Notes under the pieces: generated by a model | What the model was told of the DNA's origin: nothing | What the model saw: the letters and a program-made list of their open reading frames with translations, nothing else | Database searches by the model: none | In this document: piece by piece, positions 1 to 9,029 of the stretch | How positions within the stretch are numbered: the stretch's first letter is position 1 | Layout: every line of letters begins with the position of its first letter | Program-made: the position numbers and the translations under genes | NCBI GenBank assembly: GCA_030424715.1 | Contig: JAUHWH010000001.1 | Location: 124,001-188,000 of the forward strand | Source of the DNA: Bdellovibrionia bacterium | GTDB lineage: Bacteria; Bdellovibrionota; Bdellovibrionia; Bdellovibrionales; JAGQZY01 | Length of the DNA: 64,000 bases | Reading direction: 5' to 3'

Positions 1-142
1 TCACCGAAACCTCATGACCCGCCTTCACCAAACCGCGGGCAATGGGTGCAATAAAACCTCTGGCGTGGGTGCGACCAATGATTGGAAACTTTTCGGCGAC
101 CAGGCAAATTTTTAAAGTTTGAGGAATAACATTTCGGCTCAT
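1..142 (-). CDS. Glycosyltransferase, group 1-like, N-terminal fragment
   Basis: The first 47 codons of a minus-strand gene run off the left edge of the window. The start is ATG at 140-142. After a short lead the protein reads KICLVAEKFPIIGRTHARG, then a stretch ending in GLVKAGHEVSV. This is the first beta strand and glycine-containing loop of a GT-B fold glycosyltransferase, whose N-terminal domain often has the pattern LVAEKFP then GHEV. A role in envelope polysaccharide or LPS assembly is inferred from the fold and the heptose kinase nearby. The catalytic domain lies outside the window, so neither donor nor acceptor can be named. Confidence 0.5.
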   Translation of the reverse strand, partial: MSRNVIPQTLKICLVAEKFPIIGRTHARGFIAPIARGLVKAGHEVSV

Positions 143-186
143 CGCTCGATTCTAACTCAAAAAAAACAGCGAGGCTAGAACCCCGA

Positions 187-597
187 TCACGACCGCAAAA
201 TTTCTAGTATGGTGGGCAAAAGTCTTCTATTAGCCTCGGGGATATTAAGCGTCTTAAGCTCTTCGGGCAAAACCCACTTCAACTCAGAATGGTGCACGGG
301 CTTGGGCTCCCCTTTCCAAAACTGCACTTCGAAAAACACCAGAAAGATCCCCACCTCTGGGTACGAGTGGGTGCACGCCATTTGGATATCTCCAATTTCG
401 GCCTCGATGCCCAGCTCTTCGTTGAGTTCCCTGGCTAGAGCTTGCTCTGGAGATTCCCCAATTTCAATCTTGCCACCGGGGAACTCCCATTGACCGGCCA
501 GGGTGTGCCCCTCAGGGCGCTGCCCTATAAGCACATAGGGACCCTTGCGAATCATCGCAGTCACCACAGGTATCCATGTCGGTCTTTTTGAAGCCAT
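187..597 (-). CDS. Nudix hydrolase, MutT-like (8-oxo-dGTP diphosphatase type)
   Basis: This 136-residue protein has a complete Nudix box at residues 42-64: G, five residues, E48, seven residues, then RELNEELGI. The box binds Mg2+ and hydrolyses nucleoside diphosphate-X bonds. The preceding QWEFPGGK and the length of about 135 residues fit the MutT group, which removes oxidised dGTP, though other nucleotide substrates are possible. ATG at 595-597 was chosen because the protein then begins directly before the first strand (WIPVVTAMI). A longer reading frame with a TTG start at 648 adds 17 unconserved residues. The gene follows pyrD on the same strand after a short gap, so the two may be co-transcribed. 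Family assignment is firm; exact substrate is inferred. Confidence 0.85.
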   Translation of the reverse strand: MASKRPTWIPVVTAMIRKGPYVLIGQRPEGHTLAGQWEFPGGKIEIGESPEQALARELNEELGIEAEIGDIQMACTHSYPEVGIFLVFFEVQFWKGEPKPVHHSELKWVLPEELKTLNIPEANRRLLPTILEILRS

Positions 598-658
598 GCA
601 CTGCAGGGTATTATAGTTCACAGCACCTGTCATGGCCCGACTCAACAATCACAGAAAT

Positions 659-1651
659 TTATTGGGGATATTGCGACTTGAGGTGGCCGAGGGTTCTCCT
701 GAAAAAGAGCGGACCTTGGAACACCAACGAGGAGTAGACTTGAACGAGGTCCGCCCCCATCGACAGGCGCTCCTGTACCTCTTCGGCAGAATCAATGCCT
801 CCCACTGAAATCAAAAGCTTCTCTGGATGGCTTTTCTTGAAATCCGCCGCGACACGAAGAGCAGCTCGTGACAAATCTCGCAACGGCCCGCCAGAAACAC
901 CGCCCGCATCGACGGGAAAGTGATTTTTTAAGGAACGCTGCTTCGTCGTGTTTGTCAAAATCCATCCATCGATAAATTTTGTCGACGTCTCGAGAGCCAT
1001 AGCGAGAGTCTCCCCATCCATGTCAGGACTCAACTTCAACAGAATAGGCATATTTGGACAATGGACCATGGTTTGCCCTGTCAGCTTTTCTAAAAAACCT
1101 CGCAACTCCGCTTCTGACAGTAAATCTCTTAAGCCTTCAGTGTTAGGGCTACTTAAATTCGCAACAATGGCGTCGGCAAAAGGCGCCAATAGTCGAACGC
1201 ATGCCGAATAGTCTTTGGGGGCATCGGCATTGTCCGTCCAACGATTTTTACCCACATTAATGAAAAGCGGGGTTCTATCGAGCTTGAGATGCTCGAGACG
1301 TCGTGCCAAGGCCTCGGCTCCTCTATTAGGAAATCCCATCTTGTTCCACAACGCCTGATTGGCAATGTCTCGATCCATAATTTGGCCACCATTGGGGCCC
1401 TGAGGTTGTGGGGTGATTGTACCCACCTCTAAAAAACCGGCACCCAAGCGAGCCCAGGCAGCAAGGCAGCGCCCCGTTTTATCGACTCCCCCGGCCAAGC
1501 CCAAAGGATTTTGAAAATGAAGACCGCGCCACTGAAAGGGGCGCCATACTTTTTCTTTCTTAGGTACGAAACGAGAAAGGCCTGGCAGCACCACCGGCGC
1601 CACGTCGTGGGCCAGTTGTGACGGAAGCCAAAGCCAGGGTTTCAAAATCAT
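659..1651 (-). CDS. pyrD: Dihydroorotate dehydrogenase (quinone), class 2
   Basis: This 330-residue protein oxidises dihydroorotate to orotate in pyrimidine synthesis, passing electrons from FMN to membrane quinone. Recognisable segments are the N-terminal membrane-associating helix region (LPSQLAHDVAPVVLPGL), the FMN-site GLAGGVDKTG, NLSSPNTEGLR with the serine base typical of class 2 enzymes, the orotate-side ILTNTT, and the phosphate-binding SVGGIDSAEE. Length matches class 2 PyrD (about 335 residues). The ATG at 1649-1651 overlaps the stop of the upstream gdh gene by 4 bases, so the two are translationally coupled. No missing residues were seen. Confidence 0.95.
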   Translation of the reverse strand: MILKPWLWLPSQLAHDVAPVVLPGLSRFVPKKEKVWRPFQWRGLHFQNPLGLAGGVDKTGRCLAAWARLGAGFLEVGTITPQPQGPNGGQIMDRDIANQALWNKMGFPNRGAEALARRLEHLKLDRTPLFINVGKNRWTDNADAPKDYSACVRLLAPFADAIVANLSSPNTEGLRDLLSEAELRGFLEKLTGQTMVHCPNMPILLKLSPDMDGETLAMALETSTKFIDGWILTNTTKQRSLKNHFPVDAGGVSGGPLRDLSRAALRVAADFKKSHPEKLLISVGGIDSAEEVQERLSMGADLVQVYSSLVFQGPLFFRRTLGHLKSQYPQ

Positions 1652-2907
1652 CGCGGGTAGAGGCCCCGTAAAAGCATCGCTTTTTCAAGATGCTGAATCG
1701 ACACAGCCATCGCTGCCGATCGGGTGTCCACCTTTTCTTCGCTGGCAAATTTGTGGACCTTATTAAAAGCTTTGGTGATCGTCTTCTGCATGTTGTGTTC
1801 AACAGCTTCGGCATCCCAATAGTAGTTTTGCACGTCTTGAACCCACTCAAAGTAACTCACAATAACCCCACCACCGTTGGCAAGGATGTCTGGAACAATC
1901 ATGACGCCTTTTTCAGAAAGAAAGTTACCGGCTTCCATGGTCGTGGGTCCGTTGGCACCTTCCACAATAATTTTAGCTTTCACATTCTCCATATTTTTTT
2001 CATTGATAACACCATCAAGAGCACAGGGGGCTAAGACATCAACTGCGAGCTCCAAAAGCTCCTCGTTGGTTATGGGGTCGGCACCCGGAAAGCCTTTGAC
2101 CACTTTGTTTTCTTTTACGTACTCAAGGAGCGCCGGGATATCGAGTCCCTCGCCACTGTGGATGCCACCACTGACATCGCTGACCGCAACCACTTTACAG
2201 CCCTTCTGATGAGCCAAGTCACAGGCATGCTGCCCGACGTTTCCGAAACCTTGTACAGCCATGGTCGACTTTGTGAAATCCATCGACATAACTTCACAGG
2301 ACTTTTCAGCCACGTAAACCACGCCGTGACCGGTCGAACTGTTGCGCCCCAAAGACCCACCGATATCAACGGGTTTGCCAGTCACCACCCCCGGTTGGGC
2401 GAAGCCTTTTTGCTGAGAATAGGTATCCATCATCCACGCCATGGTTTGGGGGTCTGTTCCCATATCAGGTGCAGGAATGTCTTCATGGGGGCCAATAAAT
2501 GGACCAAGCTCTGTCGTGAATCGTCGAGTCAGACTTTGTTTTTCGTTGCGAGAGAGCTCTCCAGGGTTCACTCGAACGCCCCCTTTAGCGCCGCCCAAAG
2601 GGAGGTTAAGTAGAGAGGTTTTAAAAGTCATCAAGGCCGCCAGTCCTGCAACCTCACTTAGGTTCACATCTTGGTGGTAACGGATACCACCTTTGAATGG
2701 GCCCAAGGTGGCAGAGTACTGCACTCGATAACCGGGAAAAACCTTTACCGTACCGTCATCCATGCGAACGGGAACACTGAAGACCATGGATCGCCGAGGG
2801 TGTTGCAAACGCACGAGAACGTTCGGATCACAGTTGATCAATTCCGCAGCGTGGTTCAACGACTGCATCACATTTTTGAAGAGTTTACCATTTACAATGT
2901 TTTCCAA
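1648..2907 (-). CDS. gdhA: Glutamate dehydrogenase (Glu/Leu/Phe/Val family)
   Basis: The 419-residue enzyme interconverts glutamate with 2-oxoglutarate and ammonia. The N-terminal domain carries the lysine-rich substrate loop LPLGGAKGGV and the region GPHEDIPAPDMGTD. The C-terminal Rossmann domain has VQGFGNVGQHACDLAHQKG for the nucleotide, then EGANGPTT. The family also includes leucine and valine dehydrogenases, but the length of about 420 and the PHEDIPAPD motif favour glutamate. A start at TTG 2905-2907 is preferred because GGAGG lies six bases upstream and the protein then has normal family length. The ATG at 2997 would add 30 atypical residues. It heads an apparent gdh-pyrD-mutT operon, divergent from the heptose kinase gene. 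Confidence 0.9.
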   Translation of the reverse strand: MENIVNGKLFKNVMQSLNHAAELINCDPNVLVRLQHPRRSMVFSVPVRMDDGTVKVFPGYRVQYSATLGPFKGGIRYHQDVNLSEVAGLAALMTFKTSLLNLPLGGAKGGVRVNPGELSRNEKQSLTRRFTTELGPFIGPHEDIPAPDMGTDPQTMAWMMDTYSQQKGFAQPGVVTGKPVDIGGSLGRNSSTGHGVVYVAEKSCEVMSMDFTKSTMAVQGFGNVGQHACDLAHQKGCKVVAVSDVSGGIHSGEGLDIPALLEYVKENKVVKGFPGADPITNEELLELAVDVLAPCALDGVINEKNMENVKAKIIVEGANGPTTMEAGNFLSEKGVMIVPDILANGGGVIVSYFEWVQDVQNYYWDAEAVEHNMQKTITKAFNKVHKFASEEKVDTRSAAMAVSIQHLEKAMLLRGLYPR

Positions 2908-2913
2908 TTGACG

Positions 2914-2918
2914 CCTCC
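2914..2918 (-). promoter_or_regulatory. Shine-Dalgarno site that fixes a TTG start of gdhA
   Basis: GGAGG on the minus strand is followed by six bases (CGTCAA) and then TTG GAA AAC. No comparable site precedes the in-frame ATG codons further upstream, so this site decides the start of the glutamate dehydrogenase. Confidence 0.6.
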
Positions 2919-3071
2919 ACGGGCACAGGTTTCTTACCAGTTTTTTACACCTAGTACACATTACTTCGAACTTTGTCGATCTCAACCGATGGCGCATGGT
3001 ATCTATCCCGCGTCATCAAATAAATCCACATATTTATCGCTTTTAAGAGGCGAAAAAGCTATACAAAAACC

Positions 3072-4076
3072 ATGACTAATCTCGAAGATTTCAGTGCGCG
3101 ATTGAGCCCAAAATTGAACGACCTGAAAGGCAAAAAAGTCTTTATCTTCGGAGACGTCGGAATCGACGAGTATGTGCAAGGCAACGTGACTCGAATTAGT
3201 CCCGAAGCCCCCGTCCCCGTTGTCGAAGTCACCGAGACGAGCAAAAAACTAGGCCTATCCGGCAATGTGGCGGCCAATGTGACCTCCCTTGGGGGCGAAG
3301 CACTGCTGTTCTCAGTTGTGGGCCAAGACTCCAATGCCGAGAATTTGAAACAGCTGCTCGAGAGCAAAGGTATCTCGACCGCTCACCTTATGAGCGATGA
3401 CAGCCGAGAGACCACCACAAAACTAAGAATTATGTCAGGTCAGCATCATGTGGTTCGTGTGGATTACGAGAATAAATCCCCCTTGAGCCCCGAATTTTTC
3501 AGCACCTTTGACCGACAAATTGAAGAGGGCATTTCCCAATGCGACAGCGTGATCATCCAGGACTACGCTAAAGGTCAGATTAACGCTCACTCCAGCCAAA
3601 AGATTATTGCCTTAGCGGCTCAGTACAACAAAAAGGTGATCGTGGATCCTTATCGATCGACGCCTCTTTCGGTCTATAACGGCGCCCATTTTATGACCCC
3701 CAACCGTGACGAAGCCTTTGAATTGGCCAAACAAATCCCAAAACCTGAAATCTGGCGAGATGTGGACCGCATTGGCCCGGAAATTATGAAAACCATTCAG
3801 TCACCCCAAATGGTTATCACTCTAGGAGCTGAGGGCGTGAAGGTGTTTGATCAAGGAGAAGTCTTTCATCTACCCACTTTTGCACGAAAAGTTTTTGATG
3901 TGACGGGAGCCGGTGACACCGTGATTGCCGCTTTTTCTCTCGGAGTGGCCGCCGGATGGAACATTCAAGAAACTGCCTACCTAGCGAACGTGGCCGCCGG
4001 AGTGGTCGTGGCCCAAGTGGGTGCCGTCGCTTGCGATCTTAAAGAAATACAAGCCAGCCTCACTCCTGCAACCTAG
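3072..4076 (+). CDS. hldA: D-glycero-beta-D-manno-heptose-7-phosphate kinase (PfkB family)
   Basis: This 334-residue PfkB-family kinase resembles the kinase half of HldE/RfaE, which phosphorylates heptose 7-phosphate at C1 in ADP-heptose synthesis for the LPS core. Visible features are the substrate-side GDVGIDEYVQG with ISPEAPVPVVEV, typical of RfaE, the GLSGNVAANV loop, and the C-terminal anion hole and catalytic base DVTGAGDTVIAAF near residues 275-287. The cytidylyltransferase domain of bifunctional HldE is absent, so this is the stand-alone HldA form and a separate HldC must be elsewhere. No good ribosome site precedes the ATG. The 3' end overlaps the convergent phosphoesterase gene by 4 bases. 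Confidence 0.88.
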   Translation: MTNLEDFSARLSPKLNDLKGKKVFIFGDVGIDEYVQGNVTRISPEAPVPVVEVTETSKKLGLSGNVAANVTSLGGEALLFSVVGQDSNAENLKQLLESKGISTAHLMSDDSRETTTKLRIMSGQHHVVRVDYENKSPLSPEFFSTFDRQIEEGISQCDSVIIQDYAKGQINAHSSQKIIALAAQYNKKVIVDPYRSTPLSVYNGAHFMTPNRDEAFELAKQIPKPEIWRDVDRIGPEIMKTIQSPQMVITLGAEGVKVFDQGEVFHLPTFARKVFDVTGAGDTVIAAFSLGVAAGWNIQETAYLANVAAGVVVAQVGAVACDLKEIQASLTPAT

Positions 4077-5128
4077 AGGCAGCTTTGCCGAGAACTTTCA
4101 CTTCCTCCCCCATGGTCCCCTTTTGAGATCGATGTGGGAAACCAGACGGTCTCCGGTGGCGATGAAGGATTGACCAAAGACCTCGCTTCTTTGTTCAGAC
4201 TGTGAATATCAAACTGATCTATGACTTGGCCCTTGATGTTTTTGAAATAGCAGCGGGCCAGATCTTCGATACCGTCGACTCGAAAGGTGCAAAACAATGC
4301 CCCGGCTTTTGCCTTCTGACTTTTCGTGTAAATGCTAGCCCAGTGCGGGCAAGAGCCCGCCTTCTTGCAACGCTTTTGTTTCCGAATACTGGCTCCCCCC
4401 AGACCATTCGTGAACGCAAAACTCAAACCTCGTCCCACTTTAACAACAGCCTCTTTGTCATGAATCTTCAGGTCTTCAAAATGGGCCATGGTGTGGGTCC
4501 GAGAGTAGGAATGTTCGTGACCTTGGGCGATGATCGCCCCGGCTTCTCGACAGGCCCGGTAGTACTTCCACGGTACCGCATCTCCTTTACTTCCCACCTG
4601 ATAAGCCGCCATTTGCTTGTGCCAGGAACAAACCTTCCAAGTGAAGTCATCCGACTGGTTAAGAATGCCCTGCAGGTGCTGGAAGGTGTGGTCTCCCATC
4701 GAACCCACTCCTGACGTCACGACAAGCAGTCCTTTGTAGACGCAAGCGCCATTAACCCCGTGATCCCCGGTGCAGCTCAAACCAGGAACACGCCGAGCTC
4801 GGGCGTGCAACAAATCGCGATATCCCCCAGAGACCGACCACATTTTGGTGTCATGATTGCCAACAGAAGCGATATAGGGAAAGTCATTCCCAAGATGCTT
4901 GTTGATCTGCCTCTCCCAGTACTGAGGCTGATCCAGGTAATCAAAGTCACCTTGGTGCACGACGAGCTCCGCCCCCTCCGCTTTGATCATTTTTAAAACC
5001 CGAGTGGAGGAGTGACCGAACCCCTGATCGCCGATAAAAGCCACCCGCAGCTCTTCTGCGCCATGGGCTACGAAGGCTACAAGGAATCCCGTGATAAAAA
5101 GAAGTGTTGAAAATGCTTTACGAACCAT
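4073..5128 (-). CDS. Exported calcineurin-like metallophosphoesterase
   Basis: A 351-residue protein with a signal peptide (MVRKAFSTLLFITGFLVAFVAHG) and a calcineurin-type metal site. In order it shows IGDQG (in place of the usual DxH), VVHQGDFD (GD motif), SVGNHD (GNHD motif), a central CSWHKQMAA histidine and a late GHEHSYSR (GHxH motif). Substrates of this superfamily range from phosphomonoesters to nucleotides, and acid phosphatases of the purple type share this plan. The start at 5128 was chosen because it opens the signal peptide and has AAGGACGGGGA upstream; a longer frame to 5182 adds 18 residues ahead of it. Periplasmic location is inferred. Convergent with hldA, overlapping 4 bases. 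Confidence 0.8.
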   Translation of the reverse strand: MVRKAFSTLLFITGFLVAFVAHGAEELRVAFIGDQGFGHSSTRVLKMIKAEGAELVVHQGDFDYLDQPQYWERQINKHLGNDFPYIASVGNHDTKMWSVSGGYRDLLHARARRVPGLSCTGDHGVNGACVYKGLLVVTSGVGSMGDHTFQHLQGILNQSDDFTWKVCSWHKQMAAYQVGSKGDAVPWKYYRACREAGAIIAQGHEHSYSRTHTMAHFEDLKIHDKEAVVKVGRGLSFAFTNGLGGASIRKQKRCKKAGSCPHWASIYTKSQKAKAGALFCTFRVDGIEDLARCYFKNIKGQVIDQFDIHSLNKEARSLVNPSSPPETVWFPTSISKGDHGGGSESSRQSCL

Positions 5129-5292
5129 GCGTCCCCGTCCTTGAGAAAATGTTTCTGCCCTAATGGTAGCGAGAACGGCCACAAGGTCAATTGAGGTTCC
5201 GTCAAGGTCTGGTTAGTAAAGAGTTTAGGCAACTATGGCATTTTTATAGGGCGCCATAGCACTCGTCAGCGACCTATGATAGACCCTAGCTC

Positions 5293-6363
5293 ATGGAATC
5301 AACTCAAGTGGACTTTTATTCTCTCACCCTCCCTCAGCTGCGCACCTTTCTCACTGGGCTTGGGAAAGAGAAATTTCGAGCTCAACAGCTTTATAAATGG
5401 GTCTACGAGAAAAATGTCACAGATCCCGAGATGATGACCAACCTGTCAAAAGACTTTCGACAAAGCCTGATGGAACGCGTGACCTTCAAGTTACCTGAAA
5501 TGGTCGACCGACGGATCAGTGTTGATGGCACCCGAAAATATCTCTTCGATATCGGCAACCGCCAAACTGTTGAGGCTGTCATGATTCCGTCTGACGATCG
5601 CATGACTCTTTGTCTTTCATCAGAGGTGGGTTGCAACTTGGCTTGTAAGTTTTGTTTTACAGGAAAACAGAAGTTGAAGCGTCGGCTAACCGCTGGCGAG
5701 ATTGTTGGTCAGTTTTTGCAAGTAAAAATGGACATGGGCGAAACCCGCCTCAGCAACATCGTTTTTATGGGCATGGGTGAACCACTCGATAATACGGATG
5801 CCGTGTTCGATGCCATAGAAATTTTTAAGTCCGACTACGGACTTAATTTGAGCCGTAAAAAAATCACTGTTTCGACATCAGGCTTGGTTCCTCAGATTCC
5901 TCTAGTCACACAATCTGGCACACGACTGGCCGTCAGCTTAAATGCTCCCAATGACGAAATAAGAAACGAGATCATGCCAATCAACAAAAAGTACCCGCTC
6001 AAGGTTTTAATGGAGGCTTGCCGTGAGCACGCCAACACCACAAAAGACCTTGTGACCTTCGAATATGTTCTTTTGAAGGATGTGACGGACCACATTGACC
6101 ACGCGGAGCAGGTTTCTCAACTCATTCGAAACATTCCCTGTAAGGTGAATTTGATCCCCTTCAATGAACACCCTGACTCTGGTTATCAACGCCCCTCCCG
6201 CAACAAGGTCTTCCAATTCCAGAAAAGGCTGGTCGACAAAGGCTTTCATGTGACAATCCGCCGCACCATGGGCCGAGATATTTTTGCTGCTTGTGGCCAG
6301 CTCACTTCTCAGTATAAAGGGCGCCCGCAGCAACAGAACGTCTCCACCGGAGTCTTAGGTTAG
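5293..6363 (+). CDS. rlmN: Dual-specificity 23S rRNA/tRNA adenine-C2 methyltransferase RlmN
   Basis: RlmN methylates C2 of A2503 in 23S rRNA and A37 in some tRNAs by a radical SAM ping-pong mechanism. The 356-residue protein has the N-terminal RNA-binding helical domain (QLRTFLTGLGKEKFRAQQLY), the 4Fe-4S motif CNLACKFC, the FMGMGEPLDN loop, and the C-terminal catalytic cysteine in RDIFAACGQL that carries the methyl intermediate. Length and all key cysteines match the family. A single gene in its own 160-base intergenic region, ending 20 bases before the convergent radical SAM operon. Confidence 0.96.
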   Translation: MESTQVDFYSLTLPQLRTFLTGLGKEKFRAQQLYKWVYEKNVTDPEMMTNLSKDFRQSLMERVTFKLPEMVDRRISVDGTRKYLFDIGNRQTVEAVMIPSDDRMTLCLSSEVGCNLACKFCFTGKQKLKRRLTAGEIVGQFLQVKMDMGETRLSNIVFMGMGEPLDNTDAVFDAIEIFKSDYGLNLSRKKITVSTSGLVPQIPLVTQSGTRLAVSLNAPNDEIRNEIMPINKKYPLKVLMEACREHANTTKDLVTFEYVLLKDVTDHIDHAEQVSQLIRNIPCKVNLIPFNEHPDSGYQRPSRNKVFQFQKRLVDKGFHVTIRRTMGRDIFAACGQLTSQYKGRPQQQNVSTGVLG

Positions 6364-6383
6364 ACTCCAACCGGCACTTGAAT

Positions 6384-7733
6384 TCATTGGTCAACGAGCA
6401 AAGAGACTTGGCTGTCATAATCATAACCGGCTTCTTTTAATAAGAAGGTCAACTCGGGTAAGCTCGCTCGCATATCCTGGCGGCGCTCCTCGTCCAAAGT
6501 TTTTGTATAGCTGAGAAAATCACGAATCATCTGCGGGTTCTCTTGCCCGAGAGACATCTGTAACCGCTTTATAGTGCTATCGATACCATTCTTCATAAAA
6601 AAAGACTTTTCTTGTTGAGAACGGTAGACCTGCGACGACATTTTGAAGTCCTCGAGTCGAGCTATCGCCTCGTGCTTGATGTTGTCGGGCAAATGTACGA
6701 TGTCGAGAAAATCAGGATGCAAGCAGAACAAAAAATCCACGATGATTTCTCGACCGGTCTCTTCCATGACTTCTTCAGCGTATTCCAAAAGATCCACCAC
6801 GTTTAGAATATTGTAAATCTGAATCACCGGGCTGATACCCAGCCCGAGCCGCGCTCCGCCTTCATGGGCCATCTTGCGAAAGTTCTTATCAATGACATCC
6901 CAGCGGCTGGGCGCCCGAATATATTCATTCACTTCTCCGTGACCGTCGAGACTCGCATTGACGCTAGACCATTGAAATTCATTAAGCTGTTCAATAAATT
7001 TCTCTTTTAGGTTTGTAAAATTGATATTGAAAAATAACTCGATCTTGTCTGCATAATTCAACTCGCGACAACGATCCAAAAAACGATAATTGCCTTCGAT
7101 TAACGTCGGTTCGCCCCCCGTCATATAAACCTTTTTTAAAAACGGGATATTTTCTTCAACGCCTTTCCAAAAATTCTCACTCTCGTACCATGGAGTGCAA
7201 CTGCCAAACTCCAGACCAAACTTATTCCAAAACTTCGAATAACGATTCTCTGATTTCGCATCGAGCTTCTTCCATTCGTTCTCAATTTGAACACTATTAT
7301 AGGGATTACACATCCTGCATTTTAGATTACACAAATTGCCAAGTCGCAAATCAAGATAGGCAGGAGGTCTATCAACCTCAAAGTCGTTAGCCGTCGACCG
7401 GTCCACCAAACCCTCAATGGTGTCAGAGCCCAGCTTAGCGCTCCACTCCTCGTTGTGACATTGCCGATAGCTCTTTTTTCCAACTTTCTCCTGTTCGTAG
7501 CAGGTTTCGCATCCAAATACGGAATCTCCATGAATCATCTTTTTTCGAATGTCTCGCATATAGCCTGAGTTCCAAGCCTCCTTGAACGAGTCACGATCCA
7601 GCATCATGGCCGATCCATCTTCCCTTGGGACAAAGGTGTGCATTGAAATACAGCAAAAGTTGATTTTGCCAGTGGGCGTCGTCTGCTGCTGAATCCATGG
7701 GTAAACGCAAAATGTTTTCGAATACTCTTTCAT
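6384..7733 (-). CDS. Twitch-type radical SAM protein, last gene of the repeat-protein operon
   Basis: A 449-residue radical SAM enzyme of unknown substrate. The N-terminus carries a cysteine module, TFCVYPWIQ then INFCCIS and FGCETCYEQE, likely holding an auxiliary cluster in a twitch-type fold. The core has the SAM cluster motif CNLKCRMC near residue 140 and TGGEPTLIEG, the SAM-binding GGE strand. The C-terminal 120 residues are helical and acidic. Its ATG lies nine bases after the stop of the upstream paralogue, with TAAGGA as ribosome site. Paralogous to the gene at 7743-9029 by the shared cysteine pattern and the W-N-S-x-x-M-x-x-x-R-x-K-M segment. Radical SAM identity is firm; the reaction is unknown. 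Confidence 0.85.
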   Translation of the reverse strand: MKEYSKTFCVYPWIQQQTTPTGKINFCCISMHTFVPREDGSAMMLDRDSFKEAWNSGYMRDIRKKMIHGDSVFGCETCYEQEKVGKKSYRQCHNEEWSAKLGSDTIEGLVDRSTANDFEVDRPPAYLDLRLGNLCNLKCRMCNPYNSVQIENEWKKLDAKSENRYSKFWNKFGLEFGSCTPWYESENFWKGVEENIPFLKKVYMTGGEPTLIEGNYRFLDRCRELNYADKIELFFNINFTNLKEKFIEQLNEFQWSSVNASLDGHGEVNEYIRAPSRWDVIDKNFRKMAHEGGARLGLGISPVIQIYNILNVVDLLEYAEEVMEETGREIIVDFLFCLHPDFLDIVHLPDNIKHEAIARLEDFKMSSQVYRSQQEKSFFMKNGIDSTIKRLQMSLGQENPQMIRDFLSYTKTLDEERRQDMRASLPELTFLLKEAGYDYDSQVSLLVDQ

Positions 7734-7742
7734 AGGAGTTCC

Positions 7743-9029
7743 TTAAAAACTTAAAACCGACTCACTCAAGTCAGGAAAAACTGCATAAAAATCGGTTCCC
7801 CGAGTCTTGTCCAAGACCCTAACATAGTCTTGAAACTCAGGGATTTTATGGGACCAGTCCTGAGAATTCATAAATTGAACAATACCGTCAAACTTGTCAA
7901 AAGGCTGATCACCAAACTCTTTACGGACTTCGTCCATTGCCTCTTGAACCTGTTCTTTATACTCTTTGGGTAAAACTTTGACGTTCAAATACTCTGGCCA
8001 GTGAACCAAGCCCGGGTGGACGAACGATTGTATGGTTTCAAATTGGATTTGCTTTTTAAACTTCTGATCTCGAACCCATCGCAAAAAGTCTGGCAAATGC
8101 AAAATGTTGAGGGCGTTGACACTGTAAAGAAGTCTGAGCCAAATGTTGTCTCCTAGCTCATCAATTTTTCTAATATTTTTTTCTACTACAGACCACTGTG
8201 CAGGGTAACGCACGTAGTGACCGACATCATCCATTCCGTCGATACTCGAAAAAAACTCAACACGTTCAAACTTCTCCCAATACGGGATCATCTCCTCAGG
8301 GAAAACTGTCATATTGGTGTGATACCTAAGGTGTATATGCCCGGCCTCACCCGACTCCGCACAGTCTCTGATGAAGCGCAGATGCTCTTTGATCAACATC
8401 GGCTCACCTCCGCCAATGATGAGTTCCCGCAACGTTGGTAAAAAACTCTTTAAGTTATCCCAAAATCGTTCGTTTCGATACCATTCGAATTGCTCAACTT
8501 TAATATCATTTTTATAGCGCCACTCGCTTTTTAACGAGCTATTGCGTAATTCACCTAGAAACTTAGCACCGGCTCCTTTCCACTTCGAGCTCTCCCGAGG
8601 CTGACACATCACACACTGTAGGTTGCAGGTGTTGCCCAGACGCAGATCGACGGCAATGATTCCTTGCTCGGTATTTCCATCGACATCCACTCTCTGTATC
8701 AGATCATTGATAACGGACTCACCTAACTTATTCTGCCAGGCCTTATTCTCAATGACTCGATGACTTCGGTACCCGTTGCCTTCTTCTTCGTAACAACGTC
8801 GACATTCATTCACCCTCTCACCGGTCAGCATCTTACGTCTCACGCCTTTCATATGATCGCTGTTCCAGTGATCACCAAGAGTTTGTGAATTCAAGTTCAC
8901 TCCAGAACCGACTTGTTCGGAGACGCAGCACAATGGGAGCTGACCATCAGTCAAAGTGGCCGCATGAATGAACGGAAGAACGCAAAACGTGTCGTTCTGT
9001 TTTATGTCTTCAATGTTCCGACGACTCAA
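7743..9029 (-). CDS. Twitch-type radical SAM protein, fourth gene of the repeat-protein operon
   Basis: A 428-residue radical SAM protein, paralogous to its downstream neighbour. The N-terminal module has TFCVLPFIHAAT, PLCCVSEQ and NECRRCYEEE; the core has CNLQCVMC and IGGGEPMLIK, where the first glycine replaces the more usual threonine. FFSSIDGMDD fits a mid-barrel strand. The start is probably TTG at 9027-9029, inside the end of the upstream glycosyltransferase gene (20-base overlap), with GAGGTG four bases before it; no ATG near the start gives a complete cysteine module. The context (two GT2 enzymes and a repeat protein) suggests work on a glycan or on a peptide scaffold, which is inference only. 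Confidence 0.83.
   Translation of the reverse strand: MSRRNIEDIKQNDTFCVLPFIHAATLTDGQLPLCCVSEQVGSGVNLNSQTLGDHWNSDHMKGVRRKMLTGERVNECRRCYEEEGNGYRSHRVIENKAWQNKLGESVINDLIQRVDVDGNTEQGIIAVDLRLGNTCNLQCVMCQPRESSKWKGAGAKFLGELRNSSLKSEWRYKNDIKVEQFEWYRNERFWDNLKSFLPTLRELIIGGGEPMLIKEHLRFIRDCAESGEAGHIHLRYHTNMTVFPEEMIPYWEKFERVEFFSSIDGMDDVGHYVRYPAQWSVVEKNIRKIDELGDNIWLRLLYSVNALNILHLPDFLRWVRDQKFKKQIQFETIQSFVHPGLVHWPEYLNVKVLPKEYKEQVQEAMDEVRKEFGDQPFDKFDGIVQFMNSQDWSHKIPEFQDYVRVLDKTRGTDFYAVFPDLSESVLSF

Noticed and set aside
2158-2613. Plus-strand frame opposite gdhA
   Set aside because: Antisense shadow of a conserved enzyme; no ribosome site.
6384-9029. Mycofactocin or PQQ-type peptide cluster
   Set aside because: No precursor peptide, MftB-like or PqqD-like protein is present; the radical SAM proteins lack the SPASM pattern of those systems.
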